A DNA stretch of 29,661 nt from CAYPTY01 sp965659005. Its GTDB lineage: Bacteria; Bacteroidota; Rhodothermia; Balneolales; Balneolaceae. A program made the translations under genes and the position numbers. Position 1 is the stretch's first letter, and each line of letters begins with the position of its first letter. The DNA lies in the NCBI GenBank assembly GCA_965659005.1, contig CBFHVG010000021.1:1-29661 (forward strand), in the 5' to 3' direction. Below the pieces are notes generated by a model. The model did no database searches. It saw nothing but the letters and a program-made list of their open reading frames with translations, and was not told the DNA's origin. Shown here one piece after another: positions 1 to 7,471 of this stretch.

Positions 1-972
1 GGAATCCTGCACCTTTTTGGCAATTTCTTCATCCCCACCAAATACCAGCATACCAGGCATAAATGCATCAAGAGCACCGTAAGTTGTTGCCGTTCTTTCA
101 CCACTATTCATATCAGCACGGCCATACCAGGTGCCTGTTTCAGTTTCGTCAAGTAGATATTCATTTACTGCTTTTATACTGACATCATACATTTCACGAT
201 ATTCAGGCAGGTTAAACAATTTCGAAGCTTTGATCAGATATTCATAATAGGAATCAATCATTCCGCTAATATGGCTTTCTGTATTTACCCATTCTCCGGT
301 TTCAACATTGATGGTTGTACCAACTAGTCCAATATCAGATCTTCGTTCGTATATACCTTTCATGGCTTTATCTGCCGCATCGAAATATTTCGGGTCACCT
401 GTGATACCGGATAATGTCCCGAATTCGAGTATAAGCGTACCAATTTCGGCAGGATTATTTATTCTTCCTGATGTCTCACCTGTTTGTAGGTTTATATTTA
501 CATATGGAAGTCCTGTTGGCGAATCAAAAACTGGAAGTAATCGATCTCCCAAATCTGTTGCTAAGTCAAGAAAGCCTTCGTCGCCACTGTATTGATATGC
601 TGATAATAATCCACCAAGCATTCGAATCGTTATTTCGAAATTTTGAACAAACATATCATGATCAAAGCTGAGTTCTGAGAGGATGAGCTCCTTTGCTTCT
701 TCAGCTTCTTCATCCAGCCCCATTAATATCATTGTATCATATGCATCAACCGGAGTCATCAAAAGAGAAACGTCATACCAGTTTCTCAAACTATCGCTCA
801 GTGGCTTAAGCTCATCTGCGCCCCAGGCATAGGTTTTGTAGCCATTCCAGGCATGCATAAATTCGGCTTTGACCTGCTCGGCCATTTGCTCTTTTTCGAA
901 TCCGTTATGTTCCTTAGGTGCACAGGAAATCATTAGAACTGTTGCGAGTACTACTAAACTGATCGATCTCAT
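1..972 (-). CDS. GH47 class I alpha-1,2-mannosidase lipoprotein (3' end missing)
   Basis: Removes alpha-1,2-linked mannose from mannans or high-mannose glycans. The frame runs open from the ATG at 972 to the window edge, giving 324 residues; family members usually need about 100-150 more. The N-terminus is a lipoprotein signal ending LMISC, so the enzyme is predicted to be membrane anchored. GH47 hallmarks are visible in order: HAWNGYKTYAWGADELKPLS near residue 40, TPVDAYDTMILMGL near 75, an EIGTLILEFGTLSGITGDPKY block near 180, and GMIDSYYEYLIK near 245. The last matches the DxYYEYL signature of class I mannosidases. The ATG overlaps the TAA stop of the GH92 gene by one base (TAATG), so the two are almost certainly co-translated. 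The family assignment is firm. Exact linkage and substrate are inferred from family knowledge, and catalytic acids in the missing C-terminal part cannot be checked. Confidence 0.9.
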   Translation of the reverse strand, partial: MRSISLVVLATVLMISCAPKEHNGFEKEQMAEQVKAEFMHAWNGYKTYAWGADELKPLSDSLRNWYDVSLLMTPVDAYDTMILMGLDEEAEEAKELILSELSFDHDMFVQNFEITIRMLGGLLSAYQYSGDEGFLDLATDLGDRLLPVFDSPTGLPYVNINLQTGETSGRINNPAEIGTLILEFGTLSGITGDPKYFDAADKAMKGIYERRSDIGLVGTTINVETGEWVNTESHISGMIDSYYEYLIKASKLFNLPEYREMYDVSIKAVNEYLLDETETGTWYGRADMNSGERTATTYGALDAFMPGMLVFGGDEEIAKKVQDS

Positions 973-3209
973 TATTGAATTGTATTAATTGGATATTGTT
1001 CTGTTGAGGAAGCCCATTCTTTATTGGGTTGATTCCCCATATTGAATACCAGCTCGCCACCTGCCATGATCTCAGCATGTGTGATGTAGCTTCGGCCAAG
1101 CTCTTCTCCGTTCAGAGTAGCTGACTGAATGTAGATATTTTCTTTTGATAGTTCATTGGCCACAATTTTAAAGCTTTTTCCATCACCAAGGTTGATCTTC
1201 ACTTCATCCAGATCAGGGCTTCCGATGGCATAAACACCAATAGCCGGATTCACCGGATATAAACCCATAGCTGAAAAAACATACCAGGCCGACATCTGTC
1301 CGCAGTCTTCATTTCCACTTAAGCCTTCAGGTCCGGTGGTGTACAAGCTGTCCATGATCTGTTGAACTCTTTCCTGAGTTTTCCATGGCATACCGGCGTA
1401 ATTATAGAGATAAGCAATATGATGACTCGGTTCATTACCATGAGCATACTGACCAATCATCCCGGAAATATCAGGTGATACATCCTCACCTGTAAGCAAA
1501 GAAGGCATTGCAAACATGGAATCCAGCCTCTGTACAAAAGACTCATTCCCACCCATTTGATCAATTAAACCTGTCACATCATGAGGTACAAACCAGCTAT
1601 GTTGCCAGGCATTACCTTCGGTATAATCATTATTAATTCGATGATTGGCTCGAAGTGGATCAAACGGATCAACCCAGCTTCCATTGGCATTCTTCCCTCT
1701 CATGAATCCTGTTTGCTCATCATAGAGCGCTTTCCAGCTTTCAGAGCGATCAAAGAAATACTCGGCCTCATCTTTCTTGCCCAATATTCTGGCCATAAAT
1801 CCTATGCACCAGTCGTCATAAGCATATTCTAGAGTTTTAGTCACTGATTCAACTTCAAGATCAGATGGGATATATCCATATTCTCTATATAAATCAGTCC
1901 CTCGAATATCCTGCATGGCACTGGCTTTCATAGCTTCAAATGCTAATTCAGCATCAAAACCTCTGAATCCCTTTACATAAGCGTCCACAATCACCGGTAT
2001 GGCGTGATATCCGGTCATCGTGTTGGTTTCATTACCTACCAGCTCCCAGACAGGGAGTAAACCCGTTTCTTTGTAGAAATCGAGCATGGTGTTGATGATA
2101 TCATTAACACGATCTGGATCTGTGATGGTCAGTAATGGATGTTCTGCTCTGAATGTATCCCACAGTGAATAAATAGTATAACGATCGGAATCTGTATCTG
2201 AATAATTGGCTCCATCACCGCCACGATAGCCGCCGTCTATATCTGAGAAAAGAATTGGAGCCAGTTTAGTTCTGTATAGTGCAGTATAAAATTTAGTAAG
2301 ATTTTCGGCATCACCTTTAGCTTTAATTTGATACAAAGCCTTTTTCCACTGCTCTGAAGCTTCATTTTTTACAGTATCGAAATCCCAGCTACTCTGAGTT
2401 TCAAGATTATTAATGGCTCCTTCAGTAGAAACACCAGAAATAGCAACCTTCACTAATATCTCTTTTTCACTACCCTCAAGTGCCAATGGTAGGATTATAC
2501 TCTGACCTTCAATCTTATCACCTGATTGAAAGGTTGAATCAACCAACGCCTCTCCAATTTCAAAATTCTGGTTGAGCTCCATTGCAAAATACACTTTTTG
2601 ATCCCTTGCCCAGCCACTGGAATATCTCCAGCCAATCAACCTATTGCCGGATATTTTTTCAACTCCTGAAGAGGTAGTGTTGTCCCAATTCAAAGAAAAG
2701 CCGAGGTCGACAATAAGTTGTTTTTTCTTTCTCTTTGGATATGTAAACCTATAAAGAGCTGTTCTGTCTGTGGAGGTCATTTCAGCTCTAATACTATGCC
2801 TGTCGAGCATAACTGAATAATAACCTGGACTTGCTTCCTCATTCTCATGTTCAAAAGTTGAAGCATAATTTCTTTTGCCATCAATATCTGATATTGCGCC
2901 GTGATTATATTCACCTTGCCAGGGCATGATCAGAATATCATTCAAATCACCAATCCCAGTTCCTGAAAGATGAGTTTGAGCAAAACCGGTGATCATACTA
3001 TCAGAATAATGATATCCTGATGTCCAGTCCCATCCTGATGTCCCATTTACAGGCCCGGCCTGTATCATCCCGAATGGTGTTGTAGCCGAAGGATGAGTAT
3101 GACCATGGGCACCGGTACCAATAAACAGATCAACTGGAAGATCTGATGATTCGGGTTTTGTGCATGAAATGAATAGTGCTAGTACCGTGATATATCCCAG
3201 TAATTTCAT
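972..3209 (-). CDS. GH92 exo-alpha-mannosidase lipoprotein
   Basis: GH92 enzymes are calcium-dependent exo-alpha-mannosidases, typically used by Bacteroidota to trim alpha-1,2/1,3-mannosides of N-glycans and fungal or algal mannans. The 745-residue product has a lipoprotein signal (ALFISC, Cys at about 16). The N-terminal beta-sandwich contains GTGAHGHTHPSATTPFGM and HLSGTG. The (alpha/alpha)6 catalytic domain contains WDTFRAEHPLLT, GNETNTMTGYHAIP, TEGNAWQHSWFVPHDV with E531 as candidate general acid, GNEPSHHIAYLYNYAG, and GNEDCGQMSAWYVFSAMG with D635 in the candidate general-base position. Length and motif order fit a complete enzyme. Its ATG overlaps the rdgB stop (ATGA) and its stop overlaps the GH47 start, so it sits in a coupled run. 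Pairing with GH47 suggests concerted demannosylation at the cell envelope. The family call is secure; linkage preference is inference. Confidence 0.95.
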   Translation of the reverse strand: MKLLGYITVLALFISCTKPESSDLPVDLFIGTGAHGHTHPSATTPFGMIQAGPVNGTSGWDWTSGYHYSDSMITGFAQTHLSGTGIGDLNDILIMPWQGEYNHGAISDIDGKRNYASTFEHENEEASPGYYSVMLDRHSIRAEMTSTDRTALYRFTYPKRKKKQLIVDLGFSLNWDNTTSSGVEKISGNRLIGWRYSSGWARDQKVYFAMELNQNFEIGEALVDSTFQSGDKIEGQSIILPLALEGSEKEILVKVAISGVSTEGAINNLETQSSWDFDTVKNEASEQWKKALYQIKAKGDAENLTKFYTALYRTKLAPILFSDIDGGYRGGDGANYSDTDSDRYTIYSLWDTFRAEHPLLTITDPDRVNDIINTMLDFYKETGLLPVWELVGNETNTMTGYHAIPVIVDAYVKGFRGFDAELAFEAMKASAMQDIRGTDLYREYGYIPSDLEVESVTKTLEYAYDDWCIGFMARILGKKDEAEYFFDRSESWKALYDEQTGFMRGKNANGSWVDPFDPLRANHRINNDYTEGNAWQHSWFVPHDVTGLIDQMGGNESFVQRLDSMFAMPSLLTGEDVSPDISGMIGQYAHGNEPSHHIAYLYNYAGMPWKTQERVQQIMDSLYTTGPEGLSGNEDCGQMSAWYVFSAMGLYPVNPAIGVYAIGSPDLDEVKINLGDGKSFKIVANELSKENIYIQSATLNGEELGRSYITHAEIMAGGELVFNMGNQPNKEWASSTEQYPINTIQ

Positions 3210-3796
3210 TCTTCAATATTTTTTAAGTACTTGAGAAAATTCTGAATTGCCCTTCCTCTATGACTTATTTCGTTCTTAACCTTAGGATCTAGCTCTGCAA
3301 AAGTTAGATCATAACCATTTGGAAGAAAAACCGGGTCATAACCAAAGCCTTTTGAACCTCTTTGCTCAGCCGTAATCTCACCACCGCAAACTCCTTCAAA
3401 AACTTGTTCTGTATCCTCAGTTACCAATGCAACTACCGTTCTAAAACGGGCATTCCTGTTATTTTGATCTTTCAAGGCGTTTAGCAGTTTTAAAACATTA
3501 TCCTGATAAGTAGCATCTTCACCAGCATATCGGGCAGAATAAACACCTGGTTCCCCATTCAATGCTTCAACTTCCAAGCCGGTATCATCAGATAATGAAG
3601 GTATTCCTGTTACCGAAAAAACATAGCGTGATTTTTTTAGAGCATTCCCCTCGAGCGTGTCCTTATCTTCGATCACCTCTTCAAGCTCCGGAAAATCAAG
3701 TGCGGATTGAACTGATATACCCAGAGGTTCTAATAGCTGAATGAGCTCTTCAATTTTATGTTTGTTGCGCGAAGCTACAACGATTCTATTAATCAT
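3206..3796 (-). CDS. rdgB: dITP/XTP pyrophosphatase (RdgB/HAM1 family)
   Basis: A house-cleaning enzyme that hydrolyses dITP, ITP and XTP to monophosphates, keeping deaminated purines out of DNA and RNA. Start chosen at 3796 (MINRIVVASRNKHKIEEL), giving 196 residues, the usual family size. An upstream in-frame start at 3886 would add 30 residues with no homology value and lie inside the SemiSWEET gene. Visible motifs are the substrate loop ASRNKHK near residue 8, SLSDDTGLEVEALNGEPGVY near 65-85, RFRTVVAL near 115, GFGYDPVFLP near 148 and the C-terminal SHRGRA motif. The first eight bases overlap the end of the SemiSWEET gene and the TGA overlaps the GH92 ATG. A nucleotide-pool enzyme is thus translationally coupled to a transporter on one side and secreted mannosidases on the other. 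Confidence 0.96.
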   Translation of the reverse strand: MINRIVVASRNKHKIEELIQLLEPLGISVQSALDFPELEEVIEDKDTLEGNALKKSRYVFSVTGIPSLSDDTGLEVEALNGEPGVYSARYAGEDATYQDNVLKLLNALKDQNNRNARFRTVVALVTEDTEQVFEGVCGGEITAEQRGSKGFGYDPVFLPNGYDLTFAELDPKVKNEISHRGRAIQNFLKYLKNIEE

Positions 3797-4049
3797 TCTT
3801 TTTTCTTGGAAATAACTTGAAGAATAAATTGATACCACTCCCCAGTGATAGCAATGCGTTAAGTGCAATAAATACCGTATCACCAACTATAATTGAGTAT
3901 GCAGTTAGTATTACACTAGATGTGAAGTACATAATTATAAAGGCGATGTGCAACTGTGTTTCACCTTTTTTGACAGTCTCCACTGTTTGGGGAATCCAGG
4001 CAGCGATAAGAATTGCAAATCCAACCCAACCTATAATTTCAACTGCCAT
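3789..4049 (-). CDS. SemiSWEET-like PQ-loop small transporter
   Basis: An 86-residue integral membrane protein with three hydrophobic helices, at about residues 3-22, 34-53 and 59-79. It carries the PQ motif in WIPQTVETVKKGETQ at the end of helix 1. This size and layout match the bacterial SemiSWEET/MtN3 family, which dimerises to form a small sugar uniporter. The gene starts one base after the adenosine-kinase-like stop and its last eight bases overlap the rdgB start, so it lies inside a tightly coupled operon. A sugar-transport role next to mannosidase genes is attractive but not proven. Many bacterial PQ-loop proteins of this size have no assigned substrate. It has no signal peptide and ends in a basic tail (FPRKKND). 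Confidence 0.8.
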   Translation of the reverse strand: MAVEIIGWVGFAILIAAWIPQTVETVKKGETQLHIAFIIMYFTSSVILTAYSIIVGDTVFIALNALLSLGSGINLFFKLFPRKKND

Positions 4050-4050
4050 A

Positions 4051-5046
4051 TCAAAGTGGGTGTTTTAATAATTCAAGTGCTACTTCAGGGTTAATTCTTG
4101 GTCCAAACTGGCTAACAACTTTCGATGCTGCAAGGCTGGCTAATTTAGCTGAACTAGCATACCCATGGCCATGCGTTAAGCCGTACAAAAAGGCGCCGGC
4201 AAACATATCACCAGCTCCATTGGTATCGAGTGCCTGAACAGGATAAGCTTCTATATCAATAAAAGTTTCGCCATCGTAAATCATGGCTCCATTTTGACCT
4301 TGAGTTATCACAAATCGTTTTGCTTCCTGTTTAAGAGCCTCTCTGGCTTCATCTAAATTAGATTTCTCTGTTAGCATTAGTGCTTCTTCCTCATTACAAA
4401 AAAGAAGGTCTACAGAAGCCCCAATTACATCATGGAATCGCCCTTTGAAGTAGTCCAAAATGGATGGATCAGACAAAGTAAGTGAAGTTTTAACCCCGTT
4501 TGCCTCAGCAATTTTTTTTACCTCTTTCATAGCTTCAAATCCAGTATCAGAAGCAACTAAATAGCCTTCGATATATACATATTCTGAATCCTTGATGGCT
4601 TGTTCATCGATTTCTTTTGGGGACAGGTAGGTGGTAATTCCAAGATAGGTATTCATCGTACGTTCAGCGTCATCGGTTACCATAACCAGACATTTACCTG
4701 TTATACCATCTTCTCTTTCAACAAGATCAAGATTGGTGCGAATACCTACTTTTCTTAAATCATTCAGATAAAAATCGCCGTATTCATCATTAGCAACTTT
4801 ACAGGAGTAGAAGCCGTTGCCTCCAAATTGGGCTAAAGCAAAAACTGTATTAGCTGCTGATCCTCCCGACTTCCTTACCACAGCTTCCTGATCAATAGCT
4901 TTGATCAACTGGTACTGAATATCTTCATTTACCAAGGTCATCATCCCTTTTTCGACGTTATATTTACTCAAGAAAGCATCAGTAACCTCGAATTCAATAT
5001 CTACAAGGGCATTACCTATTCCATAAACATGGTACTTTTTATTCAT
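4051..5046 (-). CDS. PfkB-family sugar kinase, adenosine-kinase-like
   Basis: A 331-residue cytoplasmic ribokinase-fold kinase. The N-terminal substrate region contains GIGNALVDIEFEV and RKSGGSAANTVFALAQFGG (PfkB signature 1 region). The C-terminal nucleotide region contains ALDTNGAGDMFAGAFLYG (PfkB signature 2), with the catalytic Asp in NGAGD. Within PfkB proteins the overall sequence, such as the GMMTLVN segment and the GITTYLSP region, resembles bacterial proteins annotated as adenosine kinase. The reaction would be adenosine plus ATP giving AMP plus ADP. Ribokinase, fructokinase or inosine-guanosine kinase activity cannot be excluded from sequence alone. It appears to be the first gene of the run ending in the two mannosidases. 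The 76-base gap to the divergent gene at 5123 must hold promoters for both directions, though none is obvious there. Confidence 0.85.
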   Translation of the reverse strand: MNKKYHVYGIGNALVDIEFEVTDAFLSKYNVEKGMMTLVNEDIQYQLIKAIDQEAVVRKSGGSAANTVFALAQFGGNGFYSCKVANDEYGDFYLNDLRKVGIRTNLDLVEREDGITGKCLVMVTDDAERTMNTYLGITTYLSPKEIDEQAIKDSEYVYIEGYLVASDTGFEAMKEVKKIAEANGVKTSLTLSDPSILDYFKGRFHDVIGASVDLLFCNEEEALMLTEKSNLDEAREALKQEAKRFVITQGQNGAMIYDGETFIDIEAYPVQALDTNGAGDMFAGAFLYGLTHGHGYASSAKLASLAASKVVSQFGPRINPEVALELLKHPL

Positions 5047-5122
5047 TCTATTTAGATGAGCGATTCATTATTAATAAATTAGACAACATCGTAAGGTAAC
5101 GACACTTCCCATTGATTAAAAG

Positions 5123-5743
5123 ATGAACTGGATACCTTTTATCTCATTTTTCCTTCTATTTGCTGTACTTCATAGTGTTTTTGCTATGAAGAAAATTAAG
5201 GTATTGGTCTTTAATACCATGCCTTTTATGATGAAATGGTACAGACTCCTTTATAATCTACTTTCAGTAGTATTACTTGCCATCTGGATACTTTTGATAC
5301 CTACTGAAGACCATCTGTTATACTCACTGAATTCACCATGGAATTACCTTTTTTACATTCTTCAGATAGTATCATTGCTTGGTTTATTTAAATCGATTCG
5401 ATCATTTGATACTTCTTCCTTCCTGGGTTTGAAACAACTTAGTGCCGCAGATACAGCATCATTTTATCTTGATGAAGTTGGAGTGGAAACATTGGTAACA
5501 GACAAGCTATACAGCTATATTCGTCACCCGCTATATACTTTTAGTATGGGTTTCCTGTTGTTTAACCCATATATGACTCTCAAATTATTGATTATCAGCA
5601 CACTTATCGTAGTCTACTTTTGGGTTGGATCCTATTTTGAAGAACTTCGATTAATTGACAAATTTGGGGATCAATATCGGGACTATAAAGCAAGTACTGG
5701 TCGGTTTTTACCAAAACTAAATTCATTTTCAATAAATAAATAA
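5123..5743 (+). CDS. Isoprenylcysteine methyltransferase/NnrU-like membrane protein
   Basis: A 206-residue multi-pass membrane protein with hydrophobic segments at about residues 3-20, 38-60, 72-90 and 140-170. The C-terminal part carries YSYIRHPLYTFSMGFLLF followed by SYFEELRLIDKFGDQYRDY and TGRFLP. This pattern, an RHPxY cofactor motif followed by a re-entrant EExxLxxxFGxxYxxY stretch, is shared by the isoprenylcysteine carboxyl methyltransferase, PEMT and NnrU-like families. An SAM-dependent methyltransferase acting on a lipid or membrane-embedded substrate is therefore likely, but the substrate is unknown. The ATG at 5123 has no clear Shine-Dalgarno site. The Nudix gene follows one base after the stop, so the two are probably co-expressed. 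Confidence 0.75.
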   Translation: MNWIPFISFFLLFAVLHSVFAMKKIKVLVFNTMPFMMKWYRLLYNLLSVVLLAIWILLIPTEDHLLYSLNSPWNYLFYILQIVSLLGLFKSIRSFDTSSFLGLKQLSAADTASFYLDEVGVETLVTDKLYSYIRHPLYTFSMGFLLFNPYMTLKLLIISTLIVVYFWVGSYFEELRLIDKFGDQYRDYKASTGRFLPKLNSFSINK

Positions 5744-5744
5744 A

Positions 5745-6386
5745 GTGCATCCTTTTCTAACATACCTTGAAGAGCGTACGAAGCAAAGTCTTCCAGGAAA
5801 AGATGCACATATGAAAATGGCTCCTTCTCCTGTGAATGGTGGTCCAAACCGTTTATATGATCCTCCTGAAAATGTTCGAAAAAGCAGTGTACTCATTCCT
5901 TTTTTGAGCCACTGTGATACTCATCTTGAACTCCTCTTTACACTAAGATCCCCGCATATTAAACATGGTGGACAAATTTCATTTCCAGGTGGTAGAATAG
6001 AAGAAAATGAATCTATCGAAGACGCGGCTTTAAGAGAAGCACATGAAGAAGTTGGGATTATACCAAAGAGCGTGAATATCATTGGATCCATGAGTGAGTT
6101 ATATATAAACCACTCAAACAATCAGGTTCAACCTATACTCGGATGGATGAACCAACGACCGGATTTTGTGCTACAGGAAGAAGAAGTTTCTGAGGCATTT
6201 TTTATCCCATTTGATGATCTGATCAAAGATGAGCTTAAAAAGCATGAACACTGGCAACTCAAGGATAATGAATACAAGGTACCATTCTGGACTATTCATG
6301 AAGTACCACTCTGGGGAGCTACAGCCATGATGCTTGCTGAAGTAATTGAGCTCTATACAGAGTACAAAAAGTTACACTGCAAATAG
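5745..6386 (+). CDS. Nudix hydrolase, CoA pyrophosphatase (NudL/YeaB)-like
   Basis: A 213-residue Nudix enzyme. The complete Nudix box GGRIEENESIEDAALREAHE followed by EVGI lies near residues 82-105 and supplies the metal-binding REAHEE glutamates. Just before it, FTLRSPHIKHGGQISFPGG matches the accessory signature of the NudL/UPF0035 group, which hydrolyses coenzyme A and its esters to 3',5'-ADP and phosphopantetheine. The start is a GTG at 5745, one base after the TAA of the preceding gene. No ATG gives a full N-terminus, and the first internal Met (residue 23) is close enough to the domain that the true start is not certain. Its last 15 bases overlap the 3' end of the opposite-strand FAD oxidoreductase, so the two transcripts converge with no room for a separate terminator. 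Confidence 0.88.
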   Translation: MHPFLTYLEERTKQSLPGKDAHMKMAPSPVNGGPNRLYDPPENVRKSSVLIPFLSHCDTHLELLFTLRSPHIKHGGQISFPGGRIEENESIEDAALREAHEEVGIIPKSVNIIGSMSELYINHSNNQVQPILGWMNQRPDFVLQEEEVSEAFFIPFDDLIKDELKKHEHWQLKDNEYKVPFWTIHEVPLWGATAMMLAEVIELYTEYKKLHCK

Positions 6387-7469
6387 TTCAACAGCCTCTT
6401 TGGCTACCTGCATACCTATTGCAACACCCATTCCATTCAAACCAACAGCTGCGACTGTATTTGAATTTACTTTCCTGACAATGGGTTGATTATCCTCAGT
6501 AAATGCCATAATTCCGGACCATTCCTGATCGATTTCCCAGTTATCCGGTAACTCAAGTACATCATTTGCGAAGTTAATCAGGTAATCTTTTATAGTAGGA
6601 TTGATACCAAATTCAGTAGTTGCTTCTCCCTCGTAATCCTGATCCCTTCCACCACCAATCAGCATGCGTTCATCACCCAGATTTCTGAAGTAAACATAAC
6701 CTTTGTTGTAATGAAAGGTGCCCATCCATTCTACCATGCCCATGGGTTTTGTCGTAAATACATAGCCTCTACCTGGCTTGATTTCAACATCAGGTAATAA
6801 TTCTGAAGTGAAAGCATTCGTAGCCACAGCTATTTTCCCGGTTCCAATCTTACTTCCATTTTCCAGAGTCACATTAGTAGCATCAATTTCCTCTACCTTA
6901 GCACTAAATTTATAGTGAATTCCTAACTCTTGATTTAATTGCATAAGCCTATTCATAAGCATGCCCGAATGAAGCATTCCTTCTACTTTATTATAAATAG
7001 CAGGAATACCCAGATAGGTCTCTGAATGATATACTTCTTCCTCACCTGATATTTCGAATAACCACTCATTTATCATTGGAATAGCATTCTTGGCTATTTC
7101 ATACTGTTGCTGATCGGTAAATATCTCAACACCTCCCGATTCCTGATATTGAATAAAATCATCCCCCAGTGTAGCTCTAAGAAGGTATAAACCTTCATAA
7201 CGTCTTCTGATTTTACTTTTAAGACTCTCTTCAGACTCATGTTCAAGGTTTGCAAGATGCTCTGTAACTGAGCCTATACAAGTAAAACCGGCATTCCGAC
7301 TACTTGCTCCGATTGGATGCTGTCCGCGTTCAAGAATCAATACAGACTCTTCAGGATGCTTTTTTTTGTAGAAATGAGCTATTGATTGTCCAACCAGTCC
7401 ACCGCCCACTACAATCAAATCGTAGGAATTTTTATAAAAAACTTCTTCCCAGACTGACTTTCGAATCAT
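6372..7469 (-). CDS. FAD-dependent amine/amino-acid oxidoreductase (DadA/DAO family)
   Basis: A 365-residue flavoprotein of the D-amino-acid oxidase/glycine oxidase type. The N-terminal Rossmann motif VVGGGLVGQSI (residues about 20-30) and the following LILERG acidic strand end bind the FAD ADP moiety. GASSRNAGFTCIG is the DAO-family second flavin motif. C-terminal IMAFTEDNQPIVRK and AAVGLNGMGVAIGMQVAKEA match the closing FAD-contacting part of the family. Family members oxidise glycine, D-amino acids or secondary amines to imines; the substrate is not readable here. It has no signal peptide, so it is cytoplasmic. It starts two bases after the amidohydrolase stop, forming a two-gene unit. A plausible joint role is release of an amino acid from an N-acyl conjugate followed by its oxidation, which is inference. 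Confidence 0.85.
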   Translation of the reverse strand: MIRKSVWEEVFYKNSYDLIVVGGGLVGQSIAHFYKKKHPEESVLILERGQHPIGASSRNAGFTCIGSVTEHLANLEHESEESLKSKIRRRYEGLYLLRATLGDDFIQYQESGGVEIFTDQQQYEIAKNAIPMINEWLFEISGEEEVYHSETYLGIPAIYNKVEGMLHSGMLMNRLMQLNQELGIHYKFSAKVEEIDATNVTLENGSKIGTGKIAVATNAFTSELLPDVEIKPGRGYVFTTKPMGMVEWMGTFHYNKGYVYFRNLGDERMLIGGGRDQDYEGEATTEFGINPTIKDYLINFANDVLELPDNWEIDQEWSGIMAFTEDNQPIVRKVNSNTVAAVGLNGMGVAIGMQVAKEAVELFAV

Positions 7470-7471
7470 GA

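Noticed and set aside
308..595. A 95-codon open frame on the plus strand
   Set aside because: Antisense to the GH47 coding region, whose family motifs are clear.
3797..3886. N-terminal extension of rdgB to an upstream start
   Set aside because: The extra 30 residues lie within the SemiSWEET gene and precede the standard HAM1 N-terminus, which begins at the ATG at 3796.
5068..5077. Ten-base palindrome TTATTAATAA between two divergent genes
   Set aside because: Composed only of A and T in an A+T-rich gap, so expected by chance; no second copy or promoter element supports it.
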